From Fibrobacterota bacterium (GTDB taxonomy: Bacteria > Fibrobacterota > Chitinivibrionia > Chitinivibrionales > Chitinispirillaceae), in contig PLTF01000057.1 of the NCBI GenBank assembly GCA_003164335.1, positions 34,702-67,710 on the forward strand: 33,009 nt of DNA, given 5' to 3'. How positions within the stretch are numbered: the first letter of the stretch is position 1; each line of letters begins with the position of its first letter. The notes under the pieces were generated by a model. It saw only the letters and a program-made list of their open reading frames with translations. It had not been told where the DNA came from and made no database searches. The translations under genes were made by a program, and so were the position numbers. Positions 6,814 to 14,987 of the stretch are shown here, piece by piece.

Positions 6814-7890
6814 ATGAAAGAAAAACTGGCCATCGGCGTTATCGGGTGCGGCTATTGGGGACCGAATCTCATCCGGAATTTCCTGTCCCTTGATGGTTCA
6901 ACGGTAAAGACCGTCTGCGACCTTTCCGAACAACGGCTCGCCCATATCAAGCTTCTCTACCCCGCTGTTGCGACAACGACCGACGTCGGGGTCATTTTCA
7001 GGGATCCCGGAATCGACGCGGTCGCCATCGCCACACCGGTTCATTCCCATTTTATTCTTGCGAAAAGCGCTCTCACTTCCGGGAAGCATGTGTTCATTGA
7101 AAAACCGATGGCCTCTTCGGTTGCTCAATGCGAAGAACTCAATGTTCTGGCGGCAAAGAAGGGCCTCACCCTGATGGTCGGCCACACGTTCATCTATTCG
7201 GCTCCGGTGAAAAAAATCAAGGAGCTCCTCGATTCGGGAGAGATGGGCAATATTTATTACCTCAGTTCCCAGCGTCTCAATCTCGGATTGTTCCAGCACG
7301 ACATCAATGTGGCGTGGGATCTCGCCGCCCACGATATCAGCATTATCCTCCATCTGTTTCAATCCATGCCGATATCGGTCAGTTGTCAGGGGAAAGCACA
7401 CATTACCCGGGGCATCGAGGATGTAACCGTCATCTCCATGGATTTCAGCTCCAGCGAATTCGCCATGGTAACCAGTTCCTGGCTCGACCCGCATAAGGTT
7501 CGTAAACTGGTGATCGTCGGAAGCAGGAAGATGATCGTGTACGACGATATCGAGCCGATTGAAAAAATCAAGATTTACGACAAGAGCGTCAGGGTTCCGG
7601 AGCACTATGATTTGTTCGGCGAATTCGCCTACTCGTATCATTACGGCGACGTTTTAAGCCCGTACTTCAAGATGAGCGAACCGGTCCATAATGAATGCCT
7701 GCATTTCCTCGATTGCATCCGGAACGCCTTCCCGTGCCTGTCGGGCGGCAAGGAAGGCCTGGACGTCGTTCGCATTCTCGAAGCGGCAACGGCCTCGCTG
7801 AGAAGCAACAGTTCGAAGATCATGCTGCACGAATCGACCCATAGTCATGTCGCGGGGGAAGACTGCGCGGCGACGGATAAAAATGAGTGA
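6814..7890 (+). CDS. Gfo/Idh/MocA-family NAD-dependent sugar-nucleotide 3-dehydrogenase (WbpB/WlbA/GnnA-like)
   Basis: The family oxidises C3 of a UDP-N-acetyl sugar so that an amino group can be added next. The Rossmann motif GVIGCGYWG is at residues 8-16. The family EKP motif (FIEKPMASS, EKP at 96-98) and the AAHDIS region near the active site are present. The length of 358 is typical. It is followed, with an 8-base overlap, by an acetyltransferase and then by an aminotransferase. That is the gene set (WbpB, WbpD, WbpE) that makes 2,3-diacetamido sugars in Pseudomonas and Bordetella. The reaction is inferred from this context, since the family is broad. AAGGTTGAGG lies upstream of the ATG. 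Confidence 0.88.
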   Translation: MKEKLAIGVIGCGYWGPNLIRNFLSLDGSTVKTVCDLSEQRLAHIKLLYPAVATTTDVGVIFRDPGIDAVAIATPVHSHFILAKSALTSGKHVFIEKPMASSVAQCEELNVLAAKKGLTLMVGHTFIYSAPVKKIKELLDSGEMGNIYYLSSQRLNLGLFQHDINVAWDLAAHDISIILHLFQSMPISVSCQGKAHITRGIEDVTVISMDFSSSEFAMVTSSWLDPHKVRKLVIVGSRKMIVYDDIEPIEKIKIYDKSVRVPEHYDLFGEFAYSYHYGDVLSPYFKMSEPVHNECLHFLDCIRNAFPCLSGGKEGLDVVRILEAATASLRSNSSKIMLHESTHSHVAGEDCAATDKNE

Positions 7891-8362
7891 TTTCAGGTGC
7901 ATTGCCGGGAACGTCACCATGGGCGTCAACGTCACCGTGGCAAATTTTGTAAACCTGTACGGTTGTTCCATCGGCGACAATACCAAAATCGGCACCTTCG
8001 TCGAGATCCAGCGCAACGCCGCAGTTGGTCGCAATTGTAAAATTTCGAGCCATTCGTTTATCTGTGAAGGAGTGGCAATCGAAGACGGGGTATTCATCGG
8101 ACACGGGGTCATATTTACCAATGATAAATATCCGCGTGCGGTCACCGGCAACGGCACGCTCCAGAACGATGCCGATTGGAACGTCGTGCCGACAACGGTC
8201 AAACGGGGCGCTTCAATCGGCTCCAATGCGACCATCCTGTGCGGGCTGACCATCGGCGAAGAAGCAATCGTGGGCGCCGGGGCGGTCGTTACCGCCGACG
8301 TACCGGCGGGCACCATCGTTGCCGGAAACCCGGCACGGGTACTCAGGAAAGTAAAGCGGTGA
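7883..8362 (+). CDS. Left-handed beta-helix N-acetyltransferase (WbpD/WlbB-like)
   Basis: The predicted product of 159 residues consists almost wholly of hexapeptide repeats, such as GVNVTVANFVNLYGC, IGDNTKIGTFVEIQ and IGSNATILCGLTIGEEAIVGAGAVVTADVPAG. It ends with the typical GNPARVLRKVKR. The segment VFIGHGVIFTNDKYPRA is characteristic of the acetyl-CoA-dependent sugar-nucleotide 3-N-acetyltransferases. It probably acetylates the 3-amino group installed by the aminotransferase encoded next. The start at 7883 (ATGAGTGA) overlaps the end of the dehydrogenase gene by 8 bases, indicating translational coupling. An in-frame ATG at 7847 would lengthen the overlap and is less likely. Confidence 0.9.
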   Translation: MSDFRCIAGNVTMGVNVTVANFVNLYGCSIGDNTKIGTFVEIQRNAAVGRNCKISSHSFICEGVAIEDGVFIGHGVIFTNDKYPRAVTGNGTLQNDADWNVVPTTVKRGASIGSNATILCGLTIGEEAIVGAGAVVTADVPAGTIVAGNPARVLRKVKR

Positions 8363-8438
8363 ACGAGTCACGACGCGCGGCCTGCCGCAAACTCCGGTTC
8401 CTCCCGGATTCCTTGACCGTTTCCCAACCGGATAACTC

Positions 8439-9644
8439 ATGACACCATCGATCCCGTTCCTCGACCTGGTTTCTCTCCACCGCGAGCTGAAAGACGATCT
8501 TCTTGCGGTCCTCGACCAGGCCATCGATACCGCCGGGTATATCGGGGGTCCCCTCGTAAAGAAGTTCGAGGAGGAGTTCGCTCAATTCTGCACTTCCCGC
8601 TACTGCATAGCCGTCGGCAGCGGCACCGATGCCCTGCGGCTTGCCTATATCGCCGGCGGTATCAGGCCCGGCGATGAGGTGATTACCGTACCCAACACCT
8701 TTATTGCAACTACCGAATCCATCTCCCAGGCCGGAGCGCATATCGTTTTCGTGGATATCGACCAAAAGACTTGCACCATGGACCCCGCGAAATTGCGGAG
8801 TTTCCTGGAATCCGGCTGTGTCAGGGAAAAGGCCACCGGGAAAACCCGTAACCGCGTGACCGGCCGGCCGGTCACCGGCGTGGTTCCGGTGCATCTCTAC
8901 GGTCACCCGGCGGATATGGACGCCATCATGGAAATCGCCGCAGAATGGAACCTCCTGGTTTTTGAAGATGCGTGCCAGGCTCATGGAGCCGGCTTCCATT
9001 CAAAAAAATGCGGCCGCTGGCGTATGGCCGGGTCAATGGGAACGGCGGCGGCATTCAGCTTTTACCCCGGAAAAAACCTCGGCGCCCTCGGCGAGGGCGG
9101 CGCGATTACCACCGATGATCCGGGCATTGCGGATGCCTGCCGCATGCTGCGCGACCACGGCCAGGAACGAAAATATTACCACGACACCGAAGGGTATAAC
9201 GGCCGGCTGGATGCCATCCAGTGCGGGTTCTTAAGTATCAAGCTGAAGAAATTGCCGGAATGGAACGATGCACGGCGACGGAACGCCGCAATCTATTCAC
9301 GGCTGCTCTCGGGACATAAACAGGTGGTTATTCCCTTTGAAGCGGCATGGGCGAGAAGCGTCTACCACCTCTATGTCATACGGGTAAACAACCGGGATGC
9401 GCTGCAGCGGCGGCTCGCCGAAATGGGGATCGCAACCGCCCTCCACTATCCGGTCCCCCTGCATCTCCAGAAGCCCTATGCCAAGCTCGGGCATGGAATC
9501 GGCAGTTTCCCGGTGGCCGAGCACTACGCCCGAGAACTCCTTTCGCTCCCCATGTTTCCGGAGTTGACCGGAGAGCAGATACGGTCGGTTGCGGATGCCG
9601 TGGAAATCGCGGTTGCATCCGGGCCGATGGATACCCGGGAGTAA
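8439..9644 (+). CDS. DegT/DnrJ/EryC1-family PLP sugar aminotransferase (WbpE/GnnB-like)
   Basis: The enzyme transfers an amino group, usually from glutamate, to a keto-sugar nucleotide. At 401 residues it is of normal length. It shows IPFLDL at the N terminus, the AVGSGTDALRLAY cofactor region, PGDEVITVPNTFIAT, FEDACQAHGA, and the PLP lysine in FSFYPGKNLGALGEGG (Lys212). The gap of 76 bases before the gene holds no other obvious gene. With the two preceding genes it completes a route to a 3-acetamido-3-deoxy sugar nucleotide. The exact substrate (UDP-GlcNAc or its uronic acid) cannot be told. Confidence 0.92.
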   Translation: MTPSIPFLDLVSLHRELKDDLLAVLDQAIDTAGYIGGPLVKKFEEEFAQFCTSRYCIAVGSGTDALRLAYIAGGIRPGDEVITVPNTFIATTESISQAGAHIVFVDIDQKTCTMDPAKLRSFLESGCVREKATGKTRNRVTGRPVTGVVPVHLYGHPADMDAIMEIAAEWNLLVFEDACQAHGAGFHSKKCGRWRMAGSMGTAAAFSFYPGKNLGALGEGGAITTDDPGIADACRMLRDHGQERKYYHDTEGYNGRLDAIQCGFLSIKLKKLPEWNDARRRNAAIYSRLLSGHKQVVIPFEAAWARSVYHLYVIRVNNRDALQRRLAEMGIATALHYPVPLHLQKPYAKLGHGIGSFPVAEHYARELLSLPMFPELTGEQIRSVADAVEIAVASGPMDTRE

Positions 9645-9646
9645 TC

Positions 9647-10774
9647 ATGGCGGATGCTGCCGGTAAGAACCGGGATTATGTAAACAGCTGCATCGAACTG
9701 GCGCTCAGGGGACTTGAAGCCATGTTCGATAAGCAGTCCCGGTTGTTCTGCCATCGCCGGATGCTGGTTGCCGGAGATCTTTTCACAAACGAGGGATTGT
9801 CAAAGCGCTATACGCTGATAGCGCTTCTCGGCCTGCATCGGCTGCAATCGGCAGGCCGGTCGATTCCCTTCGATATCCCGGCAATCGCAGAGCCGTTTCT
9901 TGACGCCGCTTCCCTGCTCGATAACCCCGGCGATATCGGCCTCCTCATCTGGCTGGTCGCACAAGCCATGCCCGACCGTCTCCATGATGTCCTGGCGCAC
10001 TGCGACCCGGATTCGATCCTTGACCGTTTTACAGACGGCAGGAACCGCAACACCATGCAACTATCGTGGCTGTTAACCGGCCTTTCCTATGCGGCACTCT
10101 CCTCCACCGACAGCAGGAAAAAAACGGCCGAAATCTCGCGCACGATCTATTCTCTGCTGAAGGAGAACTACGGGAATGCAGGGATTTTCGGCCATGCGGC
10201 CTCCCGGTTCCCCCTCCGGCACTTTCGCAACCGGATGGGGAGCTTTGCCGACCAGGTCTATCCGGCATACGCCTTCTCGGTATATTCCCGCGCCTTTGAC
10301 AACAGTGAGGCGCCGGACATTGCCCTTGCATGCTGCACGAAGATCTGCGAACTCCAGGGGCCCCGGGGGCAGTGGTGGTGGCATTACGATGCGATTTCGG
10401 GCCGGGTGGTCGGCCGGTACCCGGTATTCTCCGTTCACCAGGAGGCCATGGCGCCCATGGCCCTCTTCGAAGTCGGCAGGCGTACGGGTACCGATTTTAC
10501 AGAACCGGTATACCGCGGCCTGCAATGGAACAGCGGTAACAATGAACTTGGCCGCGACATGGCCGATCGGCAGAGGAACATCATATGGCGAAGCATCTAC
10601 CGGAACGGACTTTCCGGGAGAATCGAGGAGTTTCTCGGACTATCCGGCTTCGGGCCCGGTCGCGGGAAGCCCCATGGTTTCAAGGTGCTCCTCGAAGGAA
10701 GGCCCTATTGCCTCGGCTGGCTGCTCTATGCCTTTGCAGATGCCGGGCCGCGCCCGGCCGGTGAGGGCGCATGA
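9647..10774 (+). CDS. Unknown protein of exopolysaccharide cluster, probable alpha/alpha-barrel fold
   Basis: I do not recognise a named family. The product is 375 residues and has no signal peptide or membrane segment. It is rich in helices with aromatic and glycine turns at intervals, as in alpha/alpha-toroid enzymes (epimerases, lyases, glycosidases, cyclases). Distinctive motifs are GPRGQWWWHYDA, a nearby RYPVFSVHQEAMAPMAL, and DRQRNIIWRSIYRN. The start at 9647 is 2 bases after the aminotransferase stop; the open frame extends upstream but there overlaps a clear gene. It overlaps the next gene by 4 bases (ATGA). Such context suggests modification or epimerisation of the polymer or its precursor, but this is a guess from fold and neighbours. 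Confidence 0.75.
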   Translation: MADAAGKNRDYVNSCIELALRGLEAMFDKQSRLFCHRRMLVAGDLFTNEGLSKRYTLIALLGLHRLQSAGRSIPFDIPAIAEPFLDAASLLDNPGDIGLLIWLVAQAMPDRLHDVLAHCDPDSILDRFTDGRNRNTMQLSWLLTGLSYAALSSTDSRKKTAEISRTIYSLLKENYGNAGIFGHAASRFPLRHFRNRMGSFADQVYPAYAFSVYSRAFDNSEAPDIALACCTKICELQGPRGQWWWHYDAISGRVVGRYPVFSVHQEAMAPMALFEVGRRTGTDFTEPVYRGLQWNSGNNELGRDMADRQRNIIWRSIYRNGLSGRIEEFLGLSGFGPGRGKPHGFKVLLEGRPYCLGWLLYAFADAGPRPAGEGA

Positions 10775-12063
10775 ATCCTGTTTATATGATACTGACCGGC
10801 ATTCTTGCCGTTCTCATTCTGGCGCTTCCACGACCGTATGCGGCCGTCCCCTTTTTAATCTGCACTCTGTATGTCACCTGGGACCAGATGATCGTCATAG
10901 CCGGCCAGCATTGTAACAGTTGCTTTATTCTGGTAATTTTCGGGGCACTCCGGCTCATGTTCAGGAATGAATTTTACCCCCGCGAAACCGACCGGATTAC
11001 TTTACTGATAATGCTGTGGGCCATTACCGATCTGGTAACCGACTTTTTCCTGAACGGCCTCAGCGGCGACACCGTTCGCATCCGCACGGTCTTTACGGTG
11101 GTCGGGCTGTACCTCTATTTCAAGAGCGTTATCAGGAACTATGACGATATTCTCACCGTTCTAAAATTGCTGCCCCTGCTGGTCGCACCGATTGCCTTGT
11201 CAATGATTATGGAATATTTTACCGGCCATAATCTCTTCGGACAACTGGGAGGCGTGCCGGACCAGTCCGCGATCAGGTACGGCAAAGTCAGGTGCCAGGG
11301 TCCCTTCAGTCATCCCATCCTCGCCGGAACCTTCGGCGCAACGATAATGCCCGCCATAGTCGCCCTGTGGTTCCAGCCGACCGTCAAAAAATCCTGGTGC
11401 ATCCTCGGGGCGGTCGCTTCCCTCATCATCACCGTTACCGCCGGATCGAGCGGGGCGCTGACAACGTTTATCCTGGAAACACTGGGATTTGCCTGCTGGT
11501 ATTCGCGCTACCGGATGCACTGGATCCGCAGAAGCCTTGCAGCCATCGTTATCGTCCTTGCCGTCTCCATGAAAGCCCCTATATGGTACCTTATCGCGCG
11601 GCTTTCGGATCTATCGGGCCATGGTACCGGCTGGCACCGGGCACGATTGCTTGATGTCGCTTTTGGACAATATTTTCACGAGTGGTGGCTGATCGGAACA
11701 AAATATACCCGGCATTGGATGCCGTACGGCCTCGCGGAATATAAAACCAAGACCGATGTCACGAACCAGTACCTGGGAGATGGAATAGACGGCGGAATTT
11801 TCCTGATGGCTCTCTTTATCCTCATCATCGTCTGCTGCTTCAGTGCGCTCGGGAAAGCGCTCCGCCGCAATGAGTCCGCGCCCTTGTCCCGGCGGCTGCT
11901 CCTCTGGGCCCTTGGTGTAACGCTTTTCGGGCATGCCGTCTCGTTCATGTCGGTATCGTATTTCGACCAGAGCGCCATCTGGTTTTATTTGTTAATCGGG
12001 AGCATCGGGGCGGTGTCCGCCTTACCGCTGGTTGCAACTCCGGAGGGAGCGGGAGCGCCGTGA
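10771..12063 (+). CDS. Polytopic membrane protein, O-antigen polymerase/ligase-like (Wzy-type)
   Basis: The product is 430 residues with about ten hydrophobic segments, beginning MILTGILAVLILALP. A long non-membrane loop near residues 275-335 contains HGTGWHRARLLDVAFGQYFHEWWLIGTKYT. A large periplasmic loop in the second half is characteristic of the O-antigen ligase/Wzy superfamily, which joins lipid-linked repeat units. The segment RCQGPFSHPILAGTFGA is also typical of these proteins. It sits between sugar-activation genes and glycosyltransferases, overlapping both neighbours by 4 bases. Polymerase is more likely than ligase given the full Wzx/Wza/Wzc set nearby, but sequence alone cannot separate them. 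Confidence 0.82.
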   Translation: MNPVYMILTGILAVLILALPRPYAAVPFLICTLYVTWDQMIVIAGQHCNSCFILVIFGALRLMFRNEFYPRETDRITLLIMLWAITDLVTDFFLNGLSGDTVRIRTVFTVVGLYLYFKSVIRNYDDILTVLKLLPLLVAPIALSMIMEYFTGHNLFGQLGGVPDQSAIRYGKVRCQGPFSHPILAGTFGATIMPAIVALWFQPTVKKSWCILGAVASLIITVTAGSSGALTTFILETLGFACWYSRYRMHWIRRSLAAIVIVLAVSMKAPIWYLIARLSDLSGHGTGWHRARLLDVAFGQYFHEWWLIGTKYTRHWMPYGLAEYKTKTDVTNQYLGDGIDGGIFLMALFILIIVCCFSALGKALRRNESAPLSRRLLLWALGVTLFGHAVSFMSVSYFDQSAIWFYLLIGSIGAVSALPLVATPEGAGAP

Positions 12064-13040
12064 ACCCCGAAAGCCATACCCCGGAGCTGTCTTTTATCAT
12101 CGCGAGCTGGAATACCGCGGCGTATCTTGCTCAATGCATAGCAAGCATCGTTGCGTCGGGGGTATCCCGGCCCTTTGAAATCATCGTCGTCGACAATGCA
12201 TCGTCGGACGGGTCTCCGGAAATGGTCGAACAGCGATTTCCCGGGGTATCGCTGATCAGGAACGGCGGCAATGCAGGCTTTGCCGGGGCGATTAACCGGG
12301 GAATATCCAAAAGCGGCGGATCCTATGTATGCATTGTCAATTCCGATGTCGTTGTTCAAAAGGGATGCGTCGACGCGTTACTTTGCATTATGGAAAAAAA
12401 TCCCGGGGTGGGCATGGCAGGACCGCAGATTATCGGTCCCGATGGAGAGGTCCGGCGGTCCTGCATGAAATTCCCGACGCTGTACGGCGTTTTTATGCGG
12501 GCATTGGGCCTGGACGCCCTGTTCCCGAAATCGAAGGTATTCGGGAGCCACCTGATGCTTTACCGGAATCCGGAATCTTCCGGCACCGTCGAGGTCATTA
12601 ACGGCTGCTTCTGGCTGGTCCGGCGGACGGCCCTGGAAGCGGTCGGGTTGTTGGATGAGCATTTTTTCTTCTACGGAGAGGATATCGACTGGTGCCAAAG
12701 GTTCCGGAGGGCACAGTGGGATGTTGTCTTTTATCCGGAGGCTCGGGCCATGCATTACGGCGGCGCGAGCACGGCTTCCGCCCCGGTGCGGTTTGCAATT
12801 GAACAGCTCAGGGCCGATCTGCACTATTGGAGGAAATATCATGCAACCGCATCGCGGGTTCTCTACCGGGCCCTTTTAGTGTTGCATCATTCCGTCAGGA
12901 TTATCGGGCACGGCGCAGCCATGCTCGGCGGTCCGGGGAAGCGGGAAACATCTCTTTTCAAGGTCAGGAGAAGCGCGGCATGCCTGTTTTTCCTGATGCA
13001 TCTCCCATGCAAGCCACTGCGAAGCAAGGCGGCATCGTGA
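12060..13040 (+). CDS. Family 2 glycosyltransferase (rhamnosyltransferase-like)
   Basis: This GT-A enzyme presumably adds one sugar to the lipid-linked repeat unit at the cytoplasmic membrane face. It begins LSFIIASWNTAAYLAQCIASI and has the nucleotide-binding IVVDNASSDGSPE and NAGFAGAINRGI. The metal-binding region is CIVNSDVVV. The acceptor region VINGCFWLVRRTALEAVG is followed by DEHFFFYGEDIDWCQR, a signature of the WbbL-type rhamnosyltransferase subgroup. It is 326 residues. The start is GTG at 12060 in a GTGA overlap with the preceding gene. The donor sugar is unknown. Confidence 0.9.
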   Translation: MNPESHTPELSFIIASWNTAAYLAQCIASIVASGVSRPFEIIVVDNASSDGSPEMVEQRFPGVSLIRNGGNAGFAGAINRGISKSGGSYVCIVNSDVVVQKGCVDALLCIMEKNPGVGMAGPQIIGPDGEVRRSCMKFPTLYGVFMRALGLDALFPKSKVFGSHLMLYRNPESSGTVEVINGCFWLVRRTALEAVGLLDEHFFFYGEDIDWCQRFRRAQWDVVFYPEARAMHYGGASTASAPVRFAIEQLRADLHYWRKYHATASRVLYRALLVLHHSVRIIGHGAAMLGGPGKRETSLFKVRRSAACLFFLMHLPCKPLRSKAAS

Positions 13041-13939
13041 CCGATGCCCCTCACTACGTTCTGGTAACCGCCGCATTCAACGAGGAACGGTATATCGCAG
13101 GGACGATTGAATCGGTCATTCATCAGACCGTCCTGCCGCAGCGCTGGGTCATTGTCAGCGACGGCTCAACCGACCGGACCGATGCCATTGCGAAAGAGTA
13201 CGCGGAGCAATACGGCTTTATCCGCTTCATGCGCCGGGAGAAGCAGGGCGGACACGATTTTTCCGCAAAAAGCCTGGCACTGCAGGACGGGTTCAGACTG
13301 CTTACCGGCCGGGACTATTCATTTTATTGCATTCTCGATGCGGATGTCAGCTTCGACGAAACCTATTTCCAGTCGATTCTCAAAAAATTCCATGACAATC
13401 CAAAACTCGGGATTGCCGGGGGCATTATCCTTGAATATTACAACCACAAGCCGCGCGGGAGGGTCGCCAGCATGTCAAGCGTAACCGGTGCGGTACAATG
13501 CATTCGCCGGGAGTGCTTCCCGTCCGATTCCTGCCCGGTTTTAACGGAAATCGGCGGAGAGGATTCAGTGGTTGAGATCAGGGCGAAAAAGAACGGCTGG
13601 ACGGTGCAATCGTTTCCCGATTTGCGGATCTGCCATCATCGGATAACCGGATCGGCCGATGCCGCAAACCTAAAATCCAAATTCAATTACGGGATCACCG
13701 ACTATCGGCTTGGGAATCCTGTCATCTTTGAAATCCTCAAATGCTGCCATCGGGTCCTGGAACGTCCTTTTTTTCTTTCCGGCCTGGCCATTTTCCTGGG
13801 ATATTCATTTTCTCTTTTTAGCAACCCGGAGAAGCTGCTGTCCGGGGATGAAATTACCTTTGTAAAAAAGATGCAGATGCAGAAACTCAAACGCGGTTTA
13901 TGCGGGCTGCTTCGGATCCGCAAGGGAGGATCGGTTTGA
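13037..13939 (+). CDS. Family 2 glycosyltransferase
   Basis: The predicted product is 300 residues with a classical GT-A start (YVLVTAAFNEERYIAGTIESVIHQT, then WVIVSDGSTDRTD). A DxD-type motif lies in CILDADVSFDETY, and an ED-containing acceptor region in TEIGGEDSVVE. The C-terminal hydrophobic stretch near residues 240-262 may touch the membrane. I placed the start at GTG 13037, giving a 4-base GTGA overlap with the preceding gene and AAGGCGG upstream. The frame is open further up, with an ATG at 13007, but that would overlap more. It is one of only two clear GT2 enzymes, so the repeat unit is probably short. Confidence 0.88.
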   Translation: MTDAPHYVLVTAAFNEERYIAGTIESVIHQTVLPQRWVIVSDGSTDRTDAIAKEYAEQYGFIRFMRREKQGGHDFSAKSLALQDGFRLLTGRDYSFYCILDADVSFDETYFQSILKKFHDNPKLGIAGGIILEYYNHKPRGRVASMSSVTGAVQCIRRECFPSDSCPVLTEIGGEDSVVEIRAKKNGWTVQSFPDLRICHHRITGSADAANLKSKFNYGITDYRLGNPVIFEILKCCHRVLERPFFLSGLAIFLGYSFSLFSNPEKLLSGDEITFVKKMQMQKLKRGLCGLLRIRKGGSV

Positions 13940-13958
13940 CGGTACCGGTGGAGCGATC

Positions 13959-14987
13959 ATGAAAATATGGATTGACCTGGCAAATGCGCCGCACGTTGTC
14001 TTCTTTCTTCCGATCATACGGAGGCTGGAGGCAGAAAATCACGAGGTGCTGCTGACCCTGAGGGATTTCAACCAGACCGTTGAACTGGCCCGTTTTTACG
14101 GGCTGCAGGGTACCCTGATCGGAAATCATGGCGGTAAATCGGCGGCAGGCAAGGCATGCAACCTGGTTATGCGGACTTTGCAGCTCGGCAAATTCGCACG
14201 GAACAAGGGTATCGACCTTGCGATATGCCACAACTCCTATACGCATATCCTGGCCGCCCGGATGTGCCGCATAAAGGCGGTAACGCTGATGGATTACGAA
14301 GGCCAGCCTGCCAACCATATTGCATTCAGGCTGGCGAATAAGGTCATCGTCCCGGATTGCTTTCCCGTGCAATCGCTCAGGAAATTCGGTGCCAATCCGC
14401 GCAGGGTCTATGCCTACTGCGGCTTCAAAGAGCAGCTCTACCTGTCCGCATTCAGCCCGGATCCCGGTTTCATGGAAACCATGAAGCGCGCCGCAAATCT
14501 GCCGCAGGAATGGGATAGTGCAACGCAGATCCTCATAACCGTACGGACGCCGGCCACCAGGGCCGCCTACCACGCGTTTGAAAATCCGTTGTTTGCCGTG
14601 CTGCTGGAACGGCTTAACAGGGCTGCCGGAGTGACGACGCTGCTCTTTCCCCGGTATCCCGACCAGAAAGAAGCGCTGCGTAAAAAGTACCGGAATCTGA
14701 TAATTCCCGGCGCTCCACTTGACGGGATGAACCTGGTATATTATTCCGATTTAGTAATCAGCGCCGGCGGCACCATGAACCGGGAGGCGGCGATTCTCGG
14801 TACCCCGGCCTGCACGATATTCGCCGGGAAGATTCCGGCGGTAGATCAAAAGTTAATCTCCCTGGGAAGGATGTCGGCGCTTGCATCGGAACAGGATATC
14901 GGCGCCATTCCCTTCGCCAAAAAAGGCGCTACGACGCCGCTGGTCAATCGATCCCTTCTTGAAGAGATCATCCGGCAGTTCGTATGA
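13959..14987 (+). CDS. DUF354-family protein, GT-B-like probable glycosyltransferase
   Basis: The sequence starts MKIWIDLANAPHVVFFLPIIRRL and continues with HEVLLTLRDFNQTVELA, the N-terminal signature of the DUF354 family (Pfam PF04007). These proteins resemble GT-B glycosyltransferases and UDP-GlcNAc 2-epimerases. A glycine-rich second-domain motif, DLVISAGGTMNREAAILGTPA, matches the nucleotide-binding half of that fold. The predicted length of 342 is typical. GGTGGAG lies 8 bases upstream of the ATG. It overlaps the next gene by 4 bases. A role as a third glycosyltransferase in repeat-unit synthesis is likely but inferred. Confidence 0.85.
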   Translation: MKIWIDLANAPHVVFFLPIIRRLEAENHEVLLTLRDFNQTVELARFYGLQGTLIGNHGGKSAAGKACNLVMRTLQLGKFARNKGIDLAICHNSYTHILAARMCRIKAVTLMDYEGQPANHIAFRLANKVIVPDCFPVQSLRKFGANPRRVYAYCGFKEQLYLSAFSPDPGFMETMKRAANLPQEWDSATQILITVRTPATRAAYHAFENPLFAVLLERLNRAAGVTTLLFPRYPDQKEALRKKYRNLIIPGAPLDGMNLVYYSDLVISAGGTMNREAAILGTPACTIFAGKIPAVDQKLISLGRMSALASEQDIGAIPFAKKGATTPLVNRSLLEEIIRQFV

